Source: Azospirillum sp. TSA2s (lineage in GTDB: Bacteria > Pseudomonadota > Alphaproteobacteria > Azospirillales > Azospirillaceae). From it: a DNA stretch of 64,000 nt. Made by a program: the position numbers and the translations under genes. Numbering within the stretch: position 1 is the stretch's first letter; each line of letters opens with the position of its first letter. The notes beneath the pieces were generated by a model. The model was given only the letters and a program-made list of their open reading frames with translations. It was not told the DNA's origin and ran no database searches. This document shows positions 52,680 through 62,141 of this stretch, one piece after another. The stretch spans positions 477,001 to 541,000 of the forward strand of contig NZ_CP039645.1 in NCBI RefSeq assembly GCF_004923315.1, read 5' to 3'.

Positions 52680-53768
52680 TCAGGCGGCCTGCAGCAGCGC
52701 CTGGGTATAGCCGAGCGCGAAGGCGAAGAACCGCTCGCGATCGGGATCGACCTCGGAGAAGGGTACATGGTCGGGGCAGAGGATGCCCTTGTATCCGACC
52801 TCGCGATAGGCGCGGATGCAGGCCGCCATGTCGACCGACCCTTCATCCGGCATCGCCTCGCGGAAGTCGAGGTAGCCGCCCTTGATGTTGCGGAAATGGA
52901 CCATGAAGATGCGGTTCTGCGGCCCGAACTCGCGGATCGCCTCCAGCACCGTCGCGGTCGGATCGCGCGACATCTCGGCGATGGTGCCCTGGCAGAAATT
53001 GAAGCCGAGCGACTTGCTTTCCGGCGCCAGATTGATGAAGCGCCGCAGGCCGTCCAGCGACCCCAGCACATGGTGCACGCCGTTCAGTCCGCCCGGCGGA
53101 TAGGCCGGGTCGTGCGGGTGGCAGGCCAGCTTGACGCCGGCCTTCTCGGCGGTCGGCAGGATGGCTTCCACCAGATACTCGATGGCGCGCCAACCGTCGG
53201 CCTCGCTGACGCCGCCGGCCTCGCTCGCCATCACCTGCCCGCAGGTCTCCGGCGCACCGCGTGTCTCCAAGGGCGACGGCTTGGTCCCCGTCTCGTCCTC
53301 CGGCAGCACGGTGCCCCAGTAGGAGAAGCGGGCGTCGTTCTCCGCCTTGTACTCGTCGGCGCGGAAGGTGCTGCACTTCATGCCGCCCCGGCCGTCGACC
53401 ACGCCGGTGCGGGTGATGCCGACCATGGCGACCGTGTATTTCACCGTATCGACGCCACCGTCCGCCGCGGCGCGGATGTTGTGGCGCAGCCGCTCCGTCG
53501 CCGCCGCCGCCTTCTCCGGCGCCCGCAGGCTGTCGAGCAGGATGGAGCCGACGTCCAGCGCCAGACAGTCCAGCGTCAGGCCATGGCCCTCCACCCATTT
53601 GCGCTGGGCGGCGACCTTGCGGCCGTCCCACAGGCCGGCCTCGACATCACCGTCGGCCATCACCGGCGCGTTCGGCCGGCTGTCGATGACGATGCCCCGG
53701 GCACCGAGCTGGGCGGACAGGCGCAGGCGCTTGTCGGTTGGGTTGATGAGCTGTTCGCCGATATACAT
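52680..53768 (-). CDS. UxuA-like mannonate dehydratase-family protein
   Basis: The 362-aa TIM-barrel protein has the family-type metal motifs [31 protein letters not shown] and [20 protein letters not shown], matching the UxuA order (His-Asp-Pro, Cys-x-Gly, His-x-Arg-Asn). UxuA dehydrates D-mannonate in hexuronate breakdown. No uxaC, uxuB or kdgK is nearby, so an epimerase or dehydratase acting on an aldarate or lactone is possible. It lies between the MFS importer and gudD, in the same transcript. Confidence 0.8.
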   Translation of the reverse strand: MYIGEQLINPTDKRLRLSAQLGARGIVIDSRPNAPVMADGDVEAGLWDGRKVAAQRKWVEGHGLTLDCLALDVGSILLDSLRAPEKAAAATERLRHNIRAAADGGVDTVKYTVAMVGITRTGVVDGRGGMKCSTFRADEYKAENDARFSYWGTVLPEDETGTKPSPLETRGAPETCGQVMASEAGGVSEADGWRAIEYLVEAILPTAEKAGVKLACHPHDPAYPPGGLNGVHHVLGSLDGLRRFINLAPESKSLGFNFCQGTIAEMSRDPTATVLEAIREFGPQNRIFMVHFRNIKGGYLDFREAMPDEGSVDMAACIRAYREVGYKGILCPDHVPFSEVDPDRERFFAFALGYTQALLQAA

Positions 53769-53835
53769 GGGATGACCTCTGCCAAACCGTTCGACACGGA
53801 CCGGATCGGGGGCGGGAACCCCGCCCCGCCGGCCG

Positions 53836-55236
53836 TTACGTCCTCAGTTCCATCCGCTTGATCTCGCCGACGATGACAAGATAGCTGACCGCCGCGATCA
53901 GGGCGTTGGCGCCGACGAAGACCAGCGCGCCGTTGAAGGAGCCGGTGGTCTGGATGATGTAGCCGATGACGATCGGCGTGGTGATCGACGAGATGTTGCC
54001 GCACATGTTGAACACGCCGCCGCTGAGACCGGTGATCTCCTTCGGCGCGCAGTCCGACATGACCGCCCAGCCCAGCGCCCCGATGCCCTTGCCGAAGAAG
54101 GCCAGCGCCATCAGCGATACGATGATCCACTGCAGGTCGGTGTAGTTGCAGGCGATCATCGCCATCGACATCAGCATGCCCAGCACGATCGGCGTCTTGC
54201 GGGCCGCGGTCAGGGAATAGCCCCGGCGCAGCATGGCATCCGACATCACGCCGCCCAGGATGCCGCCGGCAAAGCCGCAGATCGCCGGGATGGAGGCGAT
54301 GAAGCCGGCGTTCAGGATCGACATTCCGCGGGCCTGGACCAGATAGACCGGGAACCAGGTGATGAAGAAATAGGTGATCGCGTTGATGCAGAACTGGCCG
54401 AGGAAGATGCCGACCATCATGCGGCTGGCGAAGAGCTGGCGGATGTAATCCCATTTCGCGCCGCTCTCGGCCACCGCCGTCTTCTTGCCGTCATCCATGT
54501 TGACCAGACCGCCGCCGGCGGCGATGTAGTCCAGCTCGGCCTGATTGATGCGGGGATGGTCCTTGGGGGCGTAGACGGTCTTCATCCACACGCCGGCCAT
54601 GACAATGCCCAGCCCGCCCATGACGCCGAACACCCAGTGCCAGCCGAAGGAATGGGTCAGCCAGCCCATCAGCGGCGCGAAGATGACCGTCGCGAAATAC
54701 TGGGCGGAGTTGAAGACGGCCGACGCGGTGGCGCGCTCGTTGCCCGGGAACCATGCCGCGACCACGCGGCTGTTGCCGGGGAAGGACGGCGCCTCGGCGA
54801 AGCCGACGGCGAAGCGCAGGGCGAACAGCATCATCACCGCGGCCCCGCCGGCCAGGAAGCCGATGGTGCCCTGCATCAGGGTGAAGACCGACCAGGTGAA
54901 GATGCTCAAGCCATAGACGATCTTCGACCCGAAGCGGTCGAGCAGCCAGCCGCCCGGCAGTTGGCCCAGCACATAGGCCCAGCCGAAGGCGGAGAAGATG
55001 AAGCCCATTTCCGCCGCGCTGATTCCCAGCTCCTTGGAGATCACCGGGCCGGTGATCGACAGGGTGGCGCGGTCGGCGTAATTGACGACCGTGACCAGGA
55101 ACAGCATCGCGAGGATGAGGTAGCGGACGTTGGTCCGCTTGGCCGTGGCCGCCGCGGCGGAAAAGGCGGACCGTTCGGCCGCGCCGTTGGCGGCGGTGTT
55201 CCCGGCGGTGCTTTCGGCAGTGCTCTCGAATGTCAT
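53836..55236 (-). CDS. MFS glucarate/galactarate importer (GudP/GarP-like)
   Basis: The 466-aa protein has twelve membrane spans of the anion:cation symporter family. Signature segments are VVNYADRATLSITGPVIS in span 1, GYVLGQLPGGWLLDRFG-type AYVLGQLPGGWLLDRFGSK in span 2-3, RFAVGFAEAPSFPGNSRVVA and the mid-loop. The N-terminal 30 residues are an Ala/Thr/Glu-rich soluble extension. Clustering with gudD, garD and kdgD supports D-glucarate and D-galactarate uptake by proton symport. GGGAGGAAATT before the ATG gives a strong ribosome site. Confidence 0.88.
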   Translation of the reverse strand: MTFESTAESTAGNTAANGAAERSAFSAAAATAKRTNVRYLILAMLFLVTVVNYADRATLSITGPVISKELGISAAEMGFIFSAFGWAYVLGQLPGGWLLDRFGSKIVYGLSIFTWSVFTLMQGTIGFLAGGAAVMMLFALRFAVGFAEAPSFPGNSRVVAAWFPGNERATASAVFNSAQYFATVIFAPLMGWLTHSFGWHWVFGVMGGLGIVMAGVWMKTVYAPKDHPRINQAELDYIAAGGGLVNMDDGKKTAVAESGAKWDYIRQLFASRMMVGIFLGQFCINAITYFFITWFPVYLVQARGMSILNAGFIASIPAICGFAGGILGGVMSDAMLRRGYSLTAARKTPIVLGMLMSMAMIACNYTDLQWIIVSLMALAFFGKGIGALGWAVMSDCAPKEITGLSGGVFNMCGNISSITTPIVIGYIIQTTGSFNGALVFVGANALIAAVSYLVIVGEIKRMELRT

Positions 55237-55399
55237 GGAATTTCCTCCCTCAAGGCATGAGGGCGGGCAGGCGCGGCAGTCCGTTTCCGGACCCGTTCGA
55301 CGGATCCGGCGTCATTGGCTGCACCTTGTGTCCGGCGTCGGGGACTGAAGCCCGGCGCCTGCCCGACCGGCGATGGCGTATTGCCGTGGCTTACTTGAG

Positions 55400-56311
55400 T
55401 TATTGGGAACCCAGCGCCTCGATCAGGGCGCGCAGCTCCTCGACCTCGGCCGGCGTGCAGTCGGTCAGCGGCGCGCGCACCGGGCCGGCGGGACGGCCGA
55501 CGATGGCGGCGCCCGCCTTGACGATGCTGACGGCATAGCCGGCCTTGCGGTTGCGGATCGCCAGATAAGGCAGGAAGAATTGGTCGAGCAGCCGGTCGGT
55601 GGTGGCGGTGTCTCCGTCGCAGACCGCGCGGTAGAACTCCATCGCCGTGCGCGGGATGAAGTTGAAGACGGCCGACGAATAGACCGGCACGCCGATGGCG
55701 CGGTAGGCGGCGGCATAGACCTCGGCGGTCGGCAGGCCGCCCAGATAGCTGAAGCGGTCGCCCATCCTGCGGCGGATGGTCGTCATCATCTCGATGTCGC
55801 CCAGCCCGTCCTTGAAGCCGATCAGGTTGGGGCAGCGCTCCGCCAGCCGGGCCAGCCGGTCGGCGCCCAGCTTGCAGGTGGCGCGGTTGTAGATGATGAC
55901 GCCGATGCCGACCGATTTGCAGATCGCCTCGACATGGGCGGCGACGCCCTCCTGGTCGGCTTCGGTCAGATAGTGCGGCAGCACCAGGATGCCGGCGGCG
56001 CCCGACTTCTCGGCGGCCTGCGCCATCTCGATCGCGATGCGGGTGGAATAGCCGACGCCGGCGATGATCGGCACCTCCTTGCCGCAGACCTCGACGGCCA
56101 GCGCAACGATGCTCCTGTGCTCGTCGGGGGTCAGGGAGAACAGCTCCCCGGTGCCGCCGGCGGCGAACAGGGCGGATGCGCCATAGGGCTTCAGCCATTC
56201 CAGGCGGCGGGCATAGCCGCCCGGCTCGAAGGTGCCGTCGGCGGTGAAATCGGTCAGCGGGAACGACAGAAGACCTTCGCTGACGACGGCCTTCAGAGCT
56301 TGCGGTTCCAT
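55400..56311 (-). CDS. kdgD: 5-dehydro-4-deoxyglucarate dehydratase
   Basis: The 303-aa class I aldolase-fold enzyme removes water and CO2 from 5-dehydro-4-deoxy-D-glucarate, giving 2,5-dioxopentanoate. Motifs: [35 protein letters not shown], the catalytic tyrosine in [17 protein letters not shown] and the Schiff-base lysine in [15 protein letters not shown]. It is the first gene of the operon. AAGGA lies 8 bases before the ATG at 56311, favouring it over the ATG at 56320. The product is oxidised by the dehydrogenase at 57768. Confidence 0.94.
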   Translation of the reverse strand: MEPQALKAVVSEGLLSFPLTDFTADGTFEPGGYARRLEWLKPYGASALFAAGGTGELFSLTPDEHRSIVALAVEVCGKEVPIIAGVGYSTRIAIEMAQAAEKSGAAGILVLPHYLTEADQEGVAAHVEAICKSVGIGVIIYNRATCKLGADRLARLAERCPNLIGFKDGLGDIEMMTTIRRRMGDRFSYLGGLPTAEVYAAAYRAIGVPVYSSAVFNFIPRTAMEFYRAVCDGDTATTDRLLDQFFLPYLAIRNRKAGYAVSIVKAGAAIVGRPAGPVRAPLTDCTPAEVEELRALIEALGSQ

Positions 56312-56612
56312 CGGGGGCATCCTTGGAAAAACGGTGGAGACTGTCCGCAGAGGCGAAGCTGCGAACCGATGGTGGTTTGGAGCGGCGGTTGCGGGCCGGC
56401 GGTTCGGGCCGCGCCTGCGGCGATCCGTTCGACACCGGTGGCGTCCAATGACAGGACGATTAGCACCATATCAGTCATCATACAAGTGGTTTGATGCGCG
56501 CCAAGGCAATCAGCCTTCCCACCAATCGGCAGGCGATAATCGCCCTCTCCCGGGACGGGAGAGGGAGCAATAGGCGACAGCTTTTCTGCTTTGTCTGAAC
56601 TTGACCCGGCGC
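56312..56612. promoter_or_regulatory. Control region of the kdgD-MFS-uxuA-gudD-garD operon
   Basis: The 301-bp gap lies between the regulator's 3' end and kdgD. It contains TCATCATACAAGT at 56475-56487, whose reverse complement recurs at 57495-57507 upstream of the regulator and the dehydrogenase. An AT-rich patch (TTAGCACCATATCAGTCATC) surrounds it and is a likely promoter. A 10-bp GC stem with 3-nt loop at 56543-56565 probably ends the regulator transcript. Confidence 0.55.
56543..56565 (-). terminator. GC hairpin after the FadR-type regulator
   Basis: CCCTCTCCCG/CGGGAGAGGG is a perfect 10-bp stem with a 3-nt loop, 48 bp past the regulator's stop on its strand. It has no U-run. It resembles a solo half of the palindromic repeats. 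Confidence 0.45.
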
Positions 56613-57344
56613 TCAGCCCGCCGCGGCGACCGGCTTGAAGTCGCCGCCGGCGCGCAGCCGGTCGCGGCTGCCGTTCAGGTGCAGGCGGATGGCGGCGCGG
56701 GCGCCTTCCGGATCCTGGCGTTCGATGGCGGAATAGATGGTCTGGTGCTCGTCGTTGATCCGCCGCAGATATTGCCGGCGCGAATCACCCTCCAGATGGC
56801 CGTAGCGCACGCGGGCGCGCGGGATCAGCAGCGAACCGAGATAGGAGAACAGGGCCAGGAAATGCTTGTTTCCGGTCGCCGCGGCGATGGCGCTGTGAAA
56901 GGCCAGATCGGCGTCGATGGCGTCCTCGCCCGCCTCCACCGCCGCGGTCATGGTGTCCAACGCCTCGCGCATGCGGGCCAACTGGCTGTCGTCGCGGCGG
57001 ATGGCGGCCAGATAGGCCGCTTCCGATTCCAGGCTGATGCGGACCTCCAGCACGGAAATCGCCTCGTTCACCGCCTCCAGCGACGATTCCTCGATGCGGA
57101 AGGGCAGGATCGCGGCATCCCGCAGGACGAAGGCCCCCAGCCCCTGCCGGGTGGAGACCATGCCGACCGCCTTCAGATTGGCGATGGCCTCGCGCACCAC
57201 GGTGCGGCTGACGCCGAATTCGTCGATCAGATCCTGTTCGCTCGGCAGCCGGTCGCCGCTCTTGAACTGTCCGCTGGAAATCCGTTCGGCCAGGGCATCC
57301 ACCAGTTGCTTGGCCAGCGGATCCCGGCGCCTGCGCGCTGTCAT
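56613..57344 (-). CDS. FadR-subfamily GntR regulator of the aldarate genes
   Basis: The 243-aa protein has a winged helix (ISSGQFKSGDRLPSEQDLID, FGVSRTVVREAIANL, STRQGLGAFVL) and an FCD domain with the metal-ligand pattern in DADLAFHSAIAAATGN and INDEHQTIYSAIERQD. It lies between the catabolic operon and the dehydrogenase and faces away from the latter, so it is the likely local regulator of both. Starts at 57344 or 57350 are equally near; AGG spacing favours 57344. By analogy with ExuR/UxuR-type proteins it should repress until a sugar acid or its ketodeoxy product binds. Confidence 0.87.
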   Translation of the reverse strand: MTARRRRDPLAKQLVDALAERISSGQFKSGDRLPSEQDLIDEFGVSRTVVREAIANLKAVGMVSTRQGLGAFVLRDAAILPFRIEESSLEAVNEAISVLEVRISLESEAAYLAAIRRDDSQLARMREALDTMTAAVEAGEDAIDADLAFHSAIAAATGNKHFLALFSYLGSLLIPRARVRYGHLEGDSRRQYLRRINDEHQTIYSAIERQDPEGARAAIRLHLNGSRDRLRAGGDFKPVAAAG

Positions 57345-57767
57345 CACCATCCTCACCCAACCTAAGGCTCCGGGCCGGACGCCCGTCACCACGCCACCCG
57401 GAAAGTTAACACCCACAAAACCTATACGACAATAGACAAGCAAACCAGGGCGGCAGGGCGATCCCGGCGCAGATGGGCGGGTTGGCGGTTGCGGACTTGT
57501 ATGATGAGTTATGACGTGATAGATGGCATGCCCAGCAGATGAACGCGGATTGCGGCATCGTTAGACCCCCACCTAACCTCCCCCGCTCTCAGCGGACCTA
57601 CGGTCCGCCTGCCGCGTCAGCACAAAGCAAAGCTTTGTGCGAGAGCTGGGCGGGGGAGGGACTGCCGCCGAACGCCGACAAAGCTCCTGTCCCCCTCCCC
57701 CGCCCAGCGGGGGAGGGTCGGGGGGGGGCAATCGTCAGCCGACTCCCGCCCAACAAGGAGACCCCAC
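57345..57767. promoter_or_regulatory. Divergent control region, regulator / semialdehyde dehydrogenase
   Basis: This 423-bp gap holds an AT-rich stretch (about 57405-57440) next to the regulator start and the 13-mer ACTTGTATGATGA at 57495-57507. The latter is identical to the reverse complement of the site at 56475-56487. The rest, 57566-57728, is the cassette-bearing palindromic repeat described separately. AAGGAG at 57755-57760 serves the dehydrogenase. Confidence 0.5.
57566..57728. repeat. CCTCCCCCGC palindromic repeat with inserted cassette
   Basis: Outside the insert this copy matches that at 1690-1793: CCCCCACCTA, CCTCCCCCGCT, then GGGCGGGGGAGGGACTGCCG and the second hairpin. A 60-bp insert at 57588-57647 splits the first hairpin and leaves GCT on both sides (57585-57587 and 57645-57647). 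The insert carries stems GCGGACC/GGTCCGC and GCACAAAGC/GCTTTGTGC. Compared with the cassettes at 38255 and 59465, the second stem has changed on both sides so that pairing is kept. Confidence 0.85.
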
Positions 57768-59348
57768 ATGACCATCACCGGCGAGATGCTGATCGGCGCG
57801 AGCGCCCACCGTGGCACCGAGGGCGGGTTCCGCGCCGTCGACCCCGCCACCGGCGAGGCGCTGGAGCCCGTCTTCGGCGGCGGCAGCGCTGCGGACGTCG
57901 ACCGCGCCTGCGCCCTGGCCTGGGCCGCCTTCGACGGCTTCCGCGAGACCGGCCTGGAGCAGCGCGCCACCTTCCTGGAGGCCGTCGCCCAGAACATCCT
58001 CGACATCGGCGACGACCTGATCACCCGCGCCATGGCCGAATCCGGCCTGCCGCGCGCCCGGCTGGAGGGCGAGCGAGGCCGCACCGTCGGCCAACTCCGC
58101 CTGTTCGCCCAGGTGGTGCGCGAAGGCAGCTGGATCGAGGCGCGCATCGACCCGGCCCTGCCGGCACGCACGCCGCTGCCGCGCCCTGACATCCGCCAGC
58201 GCCACATCGCGCTGGGGCCGGTCGCCGTGTTCGGCGCGTCGAACTTCCCGCTCGCCTTCTCGGTCGCCGGGGGCGATACCGCGTCCGCCTTCGCCGCCGG
58301 CTGTCCGGTGGTGGTGAAGGGCCATGGCGCCCATCCCGGCACGTCCGAACTGGTCGGCCGCGCCATCCAGGCGGCGGTCGCCTCCTGCGGCTTGCCCGAA
58401 GGCGTCTTCTCGCTTCTGTTCGGCACCGGCAACGAGATCGGCACGGCGCTGGTCGCCGATCCGCGCATCAAGGCGGTGGGCTTCACCGGCTCGCGCCGCG
58501 GCGGGCTGGCGCTGATGGATGTGGCGGCCAGGCGGCCGGAGCCGATCCCGGTCTATGCCGAGATGAGCAGCATCAACCCGGTCTTCCTGATGCCGGCGGC
58601 ACTGTCCTCGCGGGCCGAGGCTCTGGGCAAGGCGTTCGTCGCCTCGCTGACCATGGGCGCCGGGCAGTTCTGCACCAACCCCGGCATCCTGCTGGGCGTC
58701 GAAGGGCAGGATCTCGACTGCTTCGTCGATGCTGCGGTTGCGGCTCTCGGCGGCAGCGCGGCCTCGACCATGCTGACGCCGGGCATCCACGCCGCTTATG
58801 ACGCCGGTGTCGCCAAGCTGGCCGGCAGCGGCGAAGTGACGGCTCTGGCGCGCGGTCTGGCCTGCAGCGGGCCGAACCAGGCGCAGGCGGCCTTCTTCAG
58901 CACGACGGCGGACGCCTTCCTGGCCGACACCGAGTTGCAGGAGGAGGTCTTCGGCGCCGCGTCGCTGCTGATCCGCTGTAAGGACGTGGCGGCGATGAAA
59001 GCGGTGGCGGAAAAGCTGGAGGGTCAGCTGACGGCGACCTTGCAGATGGAAGCGGAGGACAAGGCTGCGGTGGCGGGTTTGATCCCGACGCTGGAGCGCA
59101 AGGCCGGCCGCATCCTGGCGAACGGCTGGCCGACAGGGGTGGAGGTCTGCCACGCCATGGTGCATGGCGGCCCGTTCCCGGCGACCTCGGACCCGCGCAG
59201 TACCTCGGTCGGCACGCTGGCGATCCGCCGCTTCCTGCGCCCGGTCTGTTACCAGGACATCCCCGCCGACCTGCTGCCGGAGGCCCTGCGCGACGGCAAC
59301 CCGCTGGGGCTATGGCGGCGGGTGGATGGAGAACTGGGTCGCACCTAA
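57768..59348 (+). CDS. 2,5-dioxovalerate (alpha-ketoglutarate semialdehyde) dehydrogenase
   Basis: The 526-aa aldehyde dehydrogenase oxidises 2,5-dioxopentanoate to 2-oxoglutarate, the last step of aldarate breakdown. Seen: [38 protein letters not shown] (cofactor Lys), [10 protein letters not shown], general-base Glu in [15 protein letters not shown] and the nucleophile Cys in [15 protein letters not shown]. The AEMSSINP and FCTNPG forms are typical of the KGSADH branch induced by glucarate and galactarate in Azospirillum, as I recall. It lies + strand beside the regulator and shares its control region. AAGGAG at 57755 precedes the ATG. Confidence 0.92.
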   Translation: MTITGEMLIGASAHRGTEGGFRAVDPATGEALEPVFGGGSAADVDRACALAWAAFDGFRETGLEQRATFLEAVAQNILDIGDDLITRAMAESGLPRARLEGERGRTVGQLRLFAQVVREGSWIEARIDPALPARTPLPRPDIRQRHIALGPVAVFGASNFPLAFSVAGGDTASAFAAGCPVVVKGHGAHPGTSELVGRAIQAAVASCGLPEGVFSLLFGTGNEIGTALVADPRIKAVGFTGSRRGGLALMDVAARRPEPIPVYAEMSSINPVFLMPAALSSRAEALGKAFVASLTMGAGQFCTNPGILLGVEGQDLDCFVDAAVAALGGSAASTMLTPGIHAAYDAGVAKLAGSGEVTALARGLACSGPNQAQAAFFSTTADAFLADTELQEEVFGAASLLIRCKDVAAMKAVAEKLEGQLTATLQMEAEDKAAVAGLIPTLERKAGRILANGWPTGVEVCHAMVHGGPFPATSDPRSTSVGTLAIRRFLRPVCYQDIPADLLPEALRDGNPLGLWRRVDGELGRT

Positions 59349-59361
59349 TCGCCAGCCCAAG

Positions 59362-59533
59362 TCCCCCTCTCCCCCCCGGGGAGAGGGTCGGGGTGAGGGG
59401 GATGCATAGGGTGGATCCTTGATGGAGGCACGCCACGCACCCCCCTCACCCTAACCCTCTCCCCGCTTTCGGCGGACCGAAGGTCCGCCTGTCGCGTCAG
59501 CGCAAACTACGTTTGCGCGTGAGCGGGGGAGAG
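59362..59533. repeat. Palindromic repeat with cassette, overlapping the end of tcuB
   Basis: The layout is as at 38152-38327: CCCTCTCCCC hairpin, GGGTGAGGGG, a different centre, CCCCTCACCC, then CCCTCTCCCC with the 60-bp cassette at 59465-59524. Cassette stems are GGCGGACC-gaa-GGTCCGCC and GCGCAAAC-tac-GTTTGCGC. The tcuB stop codon (59497-59499) lies inside the cassette, so part of this repeat is translated. Confidence 0.85.
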
Positions 59534-60642
59534 TGCTTCTGCTCCATCGCCGCCCGCAGCAGGGCGGCGACGCGGAACGGCGCGTGCAGGAACTTGCTGT
59601 AGGGCAGCGTCGCGAACCAGCCGAGCACGAGGCCGAGATGGACCAGCAGCAGCGGCCCCATCGCCGCCGTTTCGCGCATCGCGAGCAGCCCGAGGCCGCT
59701 GGCCGCCACCAGGAACAGCTGCGCCAGCAAGGCGCAATCGCCACCGGTCAGGCTCCGTGCCACCGGCCCCGGATCGGCGCGCCGCTTCAGCAGCGCCAGC
59801 CCGGCCGTGCCGACCACCATCCCGACGCCCCCGACGCTGCCGAGCAGGACCGGCAGGCTCAGCAGCGGATAGGGCGCCTGCCAGCCCAGCCCATGGTCGT
59901 AGACGGTCGCCACCCCGGTGGCGGCGAAGCAGAGCCCCACCCCATAGAACAGCGCATGGTGGAACCGCCGCCGCGCCTGGGAAAAGCGTTCGTCCCTGTC
60001 GTTGCATCCGGCCCCGCCGCCGCCGAGATTGCGCAGGCTGGCCGCATCGCGGAGCGCATCACGCAGAGCCGGCCACAGCGCCGCTCCGGCCGGCGCCGGC
60101 CCCATGCCGCGCCAGAAGGACGCGACGCTGAAGCCGATGGCGAGCAGCGACCACAGCATCACCGCCCCGGCGACCCCGGCGATCGCCCCCCACGGCACCA
60201 GCCGGTAGAAGGCGCCCGGCCCGTCATGCCGCCCGAACAGCACCTCCGCCGGCAGGCTCAGGACCGCCGGCAGCGCCACCAGCGCCATCGCGGCCAGGGT
60301 GACGGCGGCGACGAAGGACCACCCCGCGCCGGGCAGGCGCCCCCTCAACACCGGCGGCCAGACATGGTCGCGGTAGGACTGCTGCCGGACCAGACTGAGG
60401 CTTTTCGGCAGGTTCAGGTCGAAGGCATGCGGCGGTGCGTACTGGCAGGCGTGATAGCAGGACCGGCAGTTGTGGCAGAGGTTGGACAGGAAGGTCAGGT
60501 CCGCCGCCAAGACCAGACTTCGCGACTTCAGCGCGGAGAAGACCGCGCAATAGCCGTCGCAGAACTGGCAGGCATTGCAGATCTCCAGCGCCCGCCGCGC
60601 CTCCCCCGCGATCCGGCCGGCCTCGTCGTCAGCGCAGGGCAT
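59497..60642 (-). CDS. tcuB: TcuB/CitB-type iron-sulfur membrane protein
   Basis: The 381-aa protein reoxidises the FAD of TcuA and passes electrons to the membrane in tricarballylate/citrate use. Two cysteine clusters near the N-terminus (CNACQFCDGYCAVF and CHNCRSCYHACQYAPP) fit iron-sulfur binding; six or so membrane spans follow. The start at ATG 60642 overlaps tcuA's end by 14 bp, on the same strand. The last 11 residues (SPPLTRKRSLR) are encoded by the palindromic repeat and its cassette, so the native C-terminus has been replaced or extended. No tcuC transporter is adjacent. Confidence 0.88.
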   Translation of the reverse strand: MPCADDEAGRIAGEARRALEICNACQFCDGYCAVFSALKSRSLVLAADLTFLSNLCHNCRSCYHACQYAPPHAFDLNLPKSLSLVRQQSYRDHVWPPVLRGRLPGAGWSFVAAVTLAAMALVALPAVLSLPAEVLFGRHDGPGAFYRLVPWGAIAGVAGAVMLWSLLAIGFSVASFWRGMGPAPAGAALWPALRDALRDAASLRNLGGGGAGCNDRDERFSQARRRFHHALFYGVGLCFAATGVATVYDHGLGWQAPYPLLSLPVLLGSVGGVGMVVGTAGLALLKRRADPGPVARSLTGGDCALLAQLFLVAASGLGLLAMRETAAMGPLLLVHLGLVLGWFATLPYSKFLHAPFRVAALLRAAMEQKHSPPLTRKRSLR

Positions 60643-61993
60643 AAGCAGCGGCCTCCCGTCCGGCGATGCGGCCGAACACGGCGCCGACCGTCATGGCGCC
60701 GCCCGCCAGATAGCCGCAGCCGAGGATGTTGGGCGCCATGACGACCCCGGTGGCATAAACCCCCTCCAAACCGGCCCCGTCCCGCCGCAGCACCCGCGCA
60801 CGTTCATCGACCCGCACCCCCAGGCAGGTGGAGGTGACGCCGGCCCGCACCGGATAGGCGCCGAAGGGCGGGACCGTGATCGGTTCGGCAAGCCGTGTCT
60901 TCGGCGGATCGACGCCCGCCGTGCCGCCTCCGCCGGTGATCGCGGCGTTGAAGCCGGCCACCGTGGCCTCCAAGGCCGGCGGAGAAATCCCCAGATCCCT
61001 CGCCAGTTCGCCGATGCTGTCCGCCCGGATCGCCGGAAAGATGGAGGGCCGGAACCGCGTCTCGATGGCCGCATCGAAGATCGAGATGGCGACGGCGCCG
61101 GGGCACCGGGCCACCAGCTCGCCCCAGGCCGTGTAGCGCGACGGCCCGACGACCGCCCCTTCGTCGGCGAAGCGACGGCCGTCCCGGTCCACGACGATGC
61201 CGTGGGCGATGCCGTCCAACCGGGTGACGATGCCGCCGTCAAAGGGCGGCGCGCGGCCATCCACCGCGACCATGTGGCAGCGATCCGCCGCCCCCACCGG
61301 CTCCGCCCCCTCGTCCAGCAGCGCCTTCAGCGGAATGCCGGTTGCATGCGGGGTGCCGCGGATCGCGAACCGGTCGGCAGCCTCGCCCCACTCCCGCCGC
61401 AGCCAGCCGGAATCGGCCTGGAACCCGCCGGAGGCGACGACGAGCGCCCGCGCCGTCACCGTGACGCCCGGCTCCCCCACGGTGACGGCCGGCGCCCCGT
61501 CGCGCAGATGCAGCCCTCGCACGGTGCTGTCATACCGGATGGCGACGCCCAGCCCATCGGCGGTGGCATAGAGCGCATTCACCAGCGCCTTCCCGCCGCC
61601 GAGGAAGAAGGCGGTCTTGCGCGAATAGGGCAGCACCTCGTCGGCACAGCTTTGGAACCGCACGCCGTTGCCGGCCAGCCAATCGACGATGTCGGCGCTG
61701 GCGTCGACGAACAGCCGCGCCAGCCCGTCATCTGCATTCCCGGCCACGCGCCGCAGGTCGGCCAGATAATCGTCGGCCGGATAGCGCCCCCGCACCCACG
61801 GGGTCGGCGCGTCATGCATGACCCGCATGTTGCGGGAATGGCGGGCGTTCCCGCCGCGCAGCGCCTTGGGCGCCGCCTCCAGCAGCAGGACCGCCGCGCC
61901 GGCCCGGCGGGCGGCGATGGCGGCGCAGAGCGCGGCGTTCCCGCCACCCACCACCAGAACGTCGCAGTCGTACGGTACACCGGTCATCGCCAT
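60629..61993 (-). CDS. tcuA: FAD-dependent tricarballylate dehydrogenase
   Basis: The 454-aa flavoprotein belongs to the fumarate reductase/TcuA group, which oxidises tricarballylate to cis-aconitate. Seen: the FAD loop DVLVVGGGNAALCAAIAARR, GGNARHSRNMRVMHD, ALVVASGGFQAD, the substrate-binding RGTPHATG and the C-terminal FAD segment GVMAPN-type YATGVVMAPNILGCGYLAGG. It is followed by tcuB. Start ATG 61993 or ATG 61987 are both plausible; neither has a good ribosome site. No tcuR is next to it. Substrate is assigned by the TcuAB pair. Confidence 0.88.
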   Translation of the reverse strand: MAMTGVPYDCDVLVVGGGNAALCAAIAARRAGAAVLLLEAAPKALRGGNARHSRNMRVMHDAPTPWVRGRYPADDYLADLRRVAGNADDGLARLFVDASADIVDWLAGNGVRFQSCADEVLPYSRKTAFFLGGGKALVNALYATADGLGVAIRYDSTVRGLHLRDGAPAVTVGEPGVTVTARALVVASGGFQADSGWLRREWGEAADRFAIRGTPHATGIPLKALLDEGAEPVGAADRCHMVAVDGRAPPFDGGIVTRLDGIAHGIVVDRDGRRFADEGAVVGPSRYTAWGELVARCPGAVAISIFDAAIETRFRPSIFPAIRADSIGELARDLGISPPALEATVAGFNAAITGGGGTAGVDPPKTRLAEPITVPPFGAYPVRAGVTSTCLGVRVDERARVLRRDGAGLEGVYATGVVMAPNILGCGYLAGGAMTVGAVFGRIAGREAAAYALR

Positions 61994-62141
61994 GGCTTTA
62001 GACCCGGACGGCCTGCGCTGGGAAGGGCCAAGCCCTGCGACACAGGGCAGCGCCCCGGCTTTTGCACAAAAACTCCCCAGGACAGGATCAAATTCCCATA
62101 AACTCCCCGCCAGAGGTTCCACCCACCCAGGGAGAAAAACC

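Noticed and set aside
61818..62141. Long upstream extension of the HTH orphan
   Set aside because: It overlaps tcuA on the opposite strand and lacks a ribosome site, whereas GGAG precedes the ATG at 62142.
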